Shown here: positions 59,956 to 64,000 of the stretch, piece after piece
Layout of the letters: every line of letters begins with the position of its first letter
Position numbering within the stretch: the first letter of the stretch is position 1
Origin: Anoplopoma fimbria
Taxonomy: Eukaryota > Chordata > Actinopteri > Perciformes > Anoplopomatidae
Direction of reading: 5' to 3'
Length of the DNA stretch: 64,000 bases
Assembly (NCBI RefSeq): GCF_027596085.1
Contig: NC_072453.1
Location: forward strand, 6,257,448-6,321,447
Made by a program: the position numbers and the translations under genes
Notes under the pieces: generated by a model
The model's input: the letters and a program-made list of their open reading frames with translations, nothing else
What the model was told of the DNA's origin: nothing
Databases searched by the model: none

Positions 59956-62267
59956 ATGCAGCGTTTGTGTAACGGGATACATCGTTTATTAAGGCTATGG
60001 ATGGTCTATGTGTCTCTTTTCAGTAAGTGCTGACACTCCGCTGAGTGTATTTTTGTTTTATGCCAGTAATACCCAAACATATGCCCCACATTGTATTGTG
60101 CTGGTGGTGTGTGATAATTGATTTAAGTATGATCTCGACTTTTTTTATACAGTAAATCATGGATTCGCCGGTAAAATGAAGATAGTCGAGGAACCAAACA
60201 CATTTGGGTACGTTAAGTAAAAGATTTGTCACAGTGTGCACCTTGTTGAAATGAGCACTTTTTCTGACTGGTTTTCTGTGTTTAGGTTGAACAATCCTTT
60301 TGTGGCTCAGGCAAGCAGACTACAGCCTAAAGTGACCCCATCTCCAGTGTCTGGTAAAATAGTTTGACATCATTTTAAGCCTTTTATTTCATCCTGTGTT
60401 GTAAATGTTTTTAAATGGTTAACCAGAAGATGTTGACAAAGTTATCAAGATGTTTTCTGTGGATCAACTCAGTCACTGACTTCACTCATCATATCAACAC
60501 CAATGTCTTCCTCAAGGCCCTTCACATTTTCATCGGCTTTCTGGGAAGTGCTTCAGTCTGACAGAGTCAACGTAAGTATTTTATCTTGCATATCATGTAA
60601 CGTGATCCCCATTTCCACTGGCTACTGAATGACCCTGTTTTTGATTCTGATTATCTTATACATGCATGTTACAGTGACATATCTGAACAAACATTGCAGA
60701 ATAATTGTGTGCCTGGGTTATTTTGCAGGTATAAATATGAATTATGTCCATTTCACAACATCACCCAACATGAACAGTCATTTAGATGGAATGCCTACAG
60801 TGGGATACTGGGGTAAGATGTGGCTCCCCTACATTATATTACCTTTCTGCAAATTTGAATATGTGAATGATTGGCAATAAGCGATAGGTTGTTTTAAGAG
60901 CAGCCTTTTGCATGTTCCTAACAGGATCTGGCATGAGTGGGAAATGGCAAACAACACTTTCACAGGCATGTGGATGAGAGACGGAGATACTTGTGGAACG
61001 AGAAACAGGGAAACAAAGGTTATATGGATTTTAAATGTTTAAACTCTTTCTAAGAGGGATTAAGTAACGCTCAAGGAGATCATTATGAAACATTAAACAC
61101 CAAATACATCAGTTAATATTTACCTACAAGTTTAAATCCAACATTTAATTTGAAACTCAAAGTTTCACAGACAACTTTATATAATTTCATCAACTTAAAA
61201 CATTGTCACAAAAAAAATCAACAATATGAACTCCAGAACATTGTGTAACTTGTTTCTTTTCATGTTTCTGTAGGTGATTTTTGTCTGCAGTGCAAGCAGC
61301 AAGCTTGCTCAAGTCTCAGAGCCCAGTACTTGTGTGTACTCGCTAACCTTTGAGACCCCACTTGTTTGCCATCCACATTCGCTTTTAGGTAAGACAAAAG
61401 AACCATCTTACAGCACAAGTCAGTGAGGTGAGTCAGTGTTATTATGGATTTCTTATCATTTTCATGCTTTTTTTAAAAGTGTACCCAACACTGAGTGAGA
61501 AGCTCCAAAGGGAATGGGACGAAGCTGAACAGGCTCGCTATGAAGGTCTTATTACTGAGCAGGTAAAGACCAGTTCTGCTGATAACTTGCAAGCTTATGA
61601 AATGTATAGGCATGCCGAGAGTTTCCTTAGTGATTCATACAGAGACAATTAGACCTTTTTGCCATTTTCATTTCAAAACTCAGCCCCTCTTGTTCAGCAT
61701 TTCAATTCCAGTTTTGGTAATTTCTCTAAAAGTCTGGTCAACAACACACAATGCACATTTGCTGCAGGGATACACCAGTCTTTTGAAGGATATTTTTGAG
61801 GATGCTGGTCTCCTGAAGAGCCAGAAAGTGAAGAAAAAGCAGCCAGAAAGTGCAGCTGACTCAGAAACACACAACTCTTTACAGAAATGTACAGAGGTTT
61901 GTACATTTATGTACTTTTCCAAATAGCCTACACAATTATGTATGATATAATTACAATACTGCTTAAAATGTGTGACAGAAACTTTATATTTATGTCCTAC
62001 GTTCTTTAAAGGATTTCCAAAAACAGAGAGAAGAGATTGAGAGACTGCGTGCTCTCCTCACTCAACACAATATTCCCTTTGATTCAAAGCAAAGTAAGTG
62101 AATTATAATCTAGATTGTGTTCCCTTCTTTAAGTTTTGTACAGAGTGTAATAACATTTTTGTGCAATATCATTGCTTTATGTTGCAGATGAAGCAAAAGG
62201 AACAGTGGTTACGACGGCTATGAATCAACACCTACGGGGAGATAACGGGCTTATTGATCCGCAGTGA
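59956..62267 (+). CDS. gnptg: GlcNAc-1-phosphotransferase gamma subunit
   Basis: Golgi-lumen subunit of the alpha2-beta2-gamma2 enzyme that starts the mannose-6-phosphate tag on lysosomal hydrolases. Eleven exons: 59956-60022, 60153-60207, 60286-60353, 60517-60571, 60729-60812, 60925-61018, 61274-61388, 61480-61562, 61768-61896, 62012-62093 and 62188-62267, giving 303 aa (human 305). A hydrophobic leader in residues 1-28 is the signal peptide. Then [32 protein letters not shown] and [17 protein letters not shown] mark the mannose-6-phosphate receptor homology domain, with two N-glycosylation sites (HNIT, NNT). [18 protein letters not shown] holds conserved cysteines. A coiled-coil tail follows, with [11 protein letters not shown] like human LKGLLTQHGIP and the ending [11 protein letters not shown]. 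Its partner is the GNPTAB product, not in this window. Confidence 0.97.
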
Positions 62268-63306
62268 AAACTCTCCCAGAGCAAGTCAACTCTCCATTTA
62301 AAGCACCCGAGTGGATTTAAAGATTTTGTTGAACAATGAGAGTGACAGACACTCGCTGGGCAATATCAAATAGCAACAGCATTCAACAAGTGACACTAAG
62401 AAAAATGGAACTCCTATAACACAAACTTGTCAGACTTCTGTAGATTTTTTCCCCCCTTCTTTTTAGGATTTACGAGACTCTGAATTGTCAGTCTTGTTAT
62501 TGAATCAAATCCCATCATCATGCAACTTATTGAGAAATAAAATAAAAATAACATTTTGAGAGGCGGAAAAAGTTGAATGTGTATATATGTCTCATCAGGT
62601 TTACAAACTTCACAAGAGAAAATCGGGTCCCTAAAAACTGTTGCAGGTGAAGATTTGTACTCTGTACTGCATTTGGTTGGTGCACTGAAAAACTGTATGT
62701 CTTGCACCGGGGAGGAGACATCATCGCGTCCAACACTGTTAATAATTGTATTCTCTTTTATTGGAGTGGATGAAGTTATTCTGATCAGTGACTTCACATA
62801 TTATGGGCTTTGACATGCACAAACATGTTTTGACTACACACATTCCTGAAACGTTTGACTCCAGCACTCTGTCAGCTTTCTGTTGCATCTTTGGGTGGAT
62901 TTGCACTTCACTTCATCAGTCCTTAATGGTGAAACTGGACTCTGAATTATTTACATTTGGAGGTGGAAAAAGTAGCTACTGTGTAACTTGTAATAAAAAA
63001 AAATATTTGTAAGATTTCATACCATATAAAAATGATGACTGAATACTACAAGGAAACAATTCACTCACAAAATAGAGAAGAAAAAGTCACCTGGACACAT
63101 TGAAATAAAAAATAAATAATGAACGCAATACTGGTAATTTAATCAAAACACATCCTTTCCATAAAGGGCCAGTCCCAAAGCTACATATAATACAACATGT
63201 TTAAACCTTATCTATAATCAGGGTGATCATTAAGTCCACTGATAAACAAACGGGTTCCAGTCTTTTTTTCTAGTGGGCTTCATGTGTTTGTTTGATGGTG
63301 ATGGGT
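62268..63306. other. gnptg 3' UTR and 3' UTR of the right-edge gene
   Basis: A plus-strand AATAAA at 62,536-62,541 is a good gnptg poly(A) signal. Short ORFs on both strands around 62,414-62,813 overlap each other and show no family features. The right-edge gene ends on the minus strand in the last 50-200 bp. Confidence 0.5.
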
Positions 63307-63486
63307 TCAGGAGAGCAGCTGGATGATTTCTCTGGCTCTGTGCGCCCTCTGCTGGATATCTTTGTCCTCTGGTGCTTTGCCTGACTCTTCAACCAGGGCT
63401 AAGGCCTTCTGGACTGTGGTGTCTTTGGACCCTCCTTGAAGCCCTTCCAGATACTGGAGCAGCACGGAGAACTTCTCATCTGGAAC
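63307..63486 (-). CDS. Terminal exon of an unidentified gene, partial
   Basis: A clear acceptor on the minus strand (CTCTCTCAG|GTTCCAG) opens a 59-codon ORF that begins VPDEKFSVLLQYLEG and ends AHRAREIIQLLS with a stop at 63,307-63,309. The sequence is helical and amphipathic, rich in Glu, Gln, Lys and Ala, and looks like the C-terminal helices of a larger alpha-helical protein. I could not name the family. The rest of the gene lies beyond the right edge. Codon use is like that of its neighbours. Confidence 0.75.
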   Translation of the reverse strand, partial: VPDEKFSVLLQYLEGLQGGSKDTTVQKALALVEESGKAPEDKDIQQRAHRAREIIQLLS

Positions 63487-64000
63487 CTGAGAGAGCGAGT
63501 ATTTTATATGATCATGTTGCTTGAATCCTGTATACAAGTTTACTTTACATATTATAGTGTATAAATAAAAAGTAAATTAATATCAGTAATGATTGTTAAT
63601 GAATAAGTTAGTATATTGTTCTTCTAAAGCAATTGTATTCCTTAAAGGGTAGCAAAAGAGCATATCTTTAAATGTATTTTCTGGAGAGTTCAAAAAGATG
63701 ACTTTACTGAAATAATCTTTTCATAGATTCAACTTTCTGTTCTTCAAAAGTGGCAACCATGCTATATTCACAAAATGCAAACAAACAAATGGCATTCTTA
63801 AAAACATGTCATTATACGTTATGAAGGGAGATTAGAGAGTATGTGCAACTCACACACACTAATGAAACAGGAAGACATCGCTCTGAGCTCATCACTTCCC
63901 CCAACTGTGAACCTCAACCGGTAAAAATTCCCCATCATCATCATCATCATCATCACTATCATCACACTGGTTAATTTTACCTTTTCAAATTCAAACATGT
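63487..64000. other. Intron of the right-edge gene with a short ATC microsatellite
   Basis: Noncoding to the window end. An ATC trinucleotide tract of about 25 bp lies at 63,932-63,956. Confidence 0.6.

Noticed and set aside
63932..63956. ATC tandem tract considered as a CRISPR-like or satellite array
   Set aside because: A plain trinucleotide microsatellite without spacers.

Overview
The window is vertebrate nuclear DNA from a ray-finned fish, most likely a percomorph teleost. The genes have GT-AG introns, CpG-rich head-to-head promoters, AT-rich introns and teleost-type dispersed repeats (a LINE-L2-type tail with a GGATA-loop hairpin, and a tRNA-like SINE). The protein products match single vertebrate genes. 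I see no viral, bacterial or CRISPR content.

Layout, left to right: rnf40 (minus strand, 5' half only, running off the left edge); phkg2 (plus); cfap119, formerly CCDC189 (minus, tail to tail with phkg2); a tubby-family gene (plus, head to head with cfap119); a cytokine receptor that looks like il21r (plus); ube2i/Ubc9 (minus, tail to tail with il21r); kctd5 (minus, large introns); pdpk1 (minus, its 3' end just upstream of kctd5); tsr3 (minus); gnptg (plus, head to head with tsr3); and the last exon of an unidentified minus-strand gene at the right edge. I rebuilt each complete coding sequence exon by exon. Every one has a length divisible by three and consistent splice phases: phkg2 390 aa, cfap119 269, tubby 562, il21r-like 481, ube2i 158, kctd5 224, pdpk1 565, tsr3 302, gnptg 303.

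All the confidently named genes have human orthologues on the short arm of chromosome 16 (16p11.2, 16p12.1 and 16p13.3). The block is therefore a rearranged, compacted version of that linkage group. The tubby-family gene is the exception, because no human tubby or TULP gene lies on chromosome 16. The genes are not one pathway. They cover chromatin ubiquitination (rnf40), glycogenolysis (phkg2), cilia (cfap119, tubby), cytokine signalling (il21r), SUMO conjugation (ube2i), Cullin-3 adaptors (kctd5), AGC-kinase activation (pdpk1), 18S rRNA modification (tsr3) and lysosomal enzyme targeting (gnptg).

The observations most worth checking are: an apparent second, diverged copy of kctd5 exon 5, phase-compatible with both neighbouring exons; a perfect 125-bp direct duplication shared by an il21r intron and a ube2i intron; an RFX X-box-like site in the promoter shared by the two ciliary genes; a predicted phkg2 uORF whose stop overlaps the main start as ATGA; an E-box compatible with CLEAR/TFEB control between tsr3 and gnptg; and two convergent gene pairs whose poly(A) signals lie only a few to about 25 bp apart on opposite strands. 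Exon boundaries were read by eye from splice consensus and family conservation. Untranslated-region limits are estimates.
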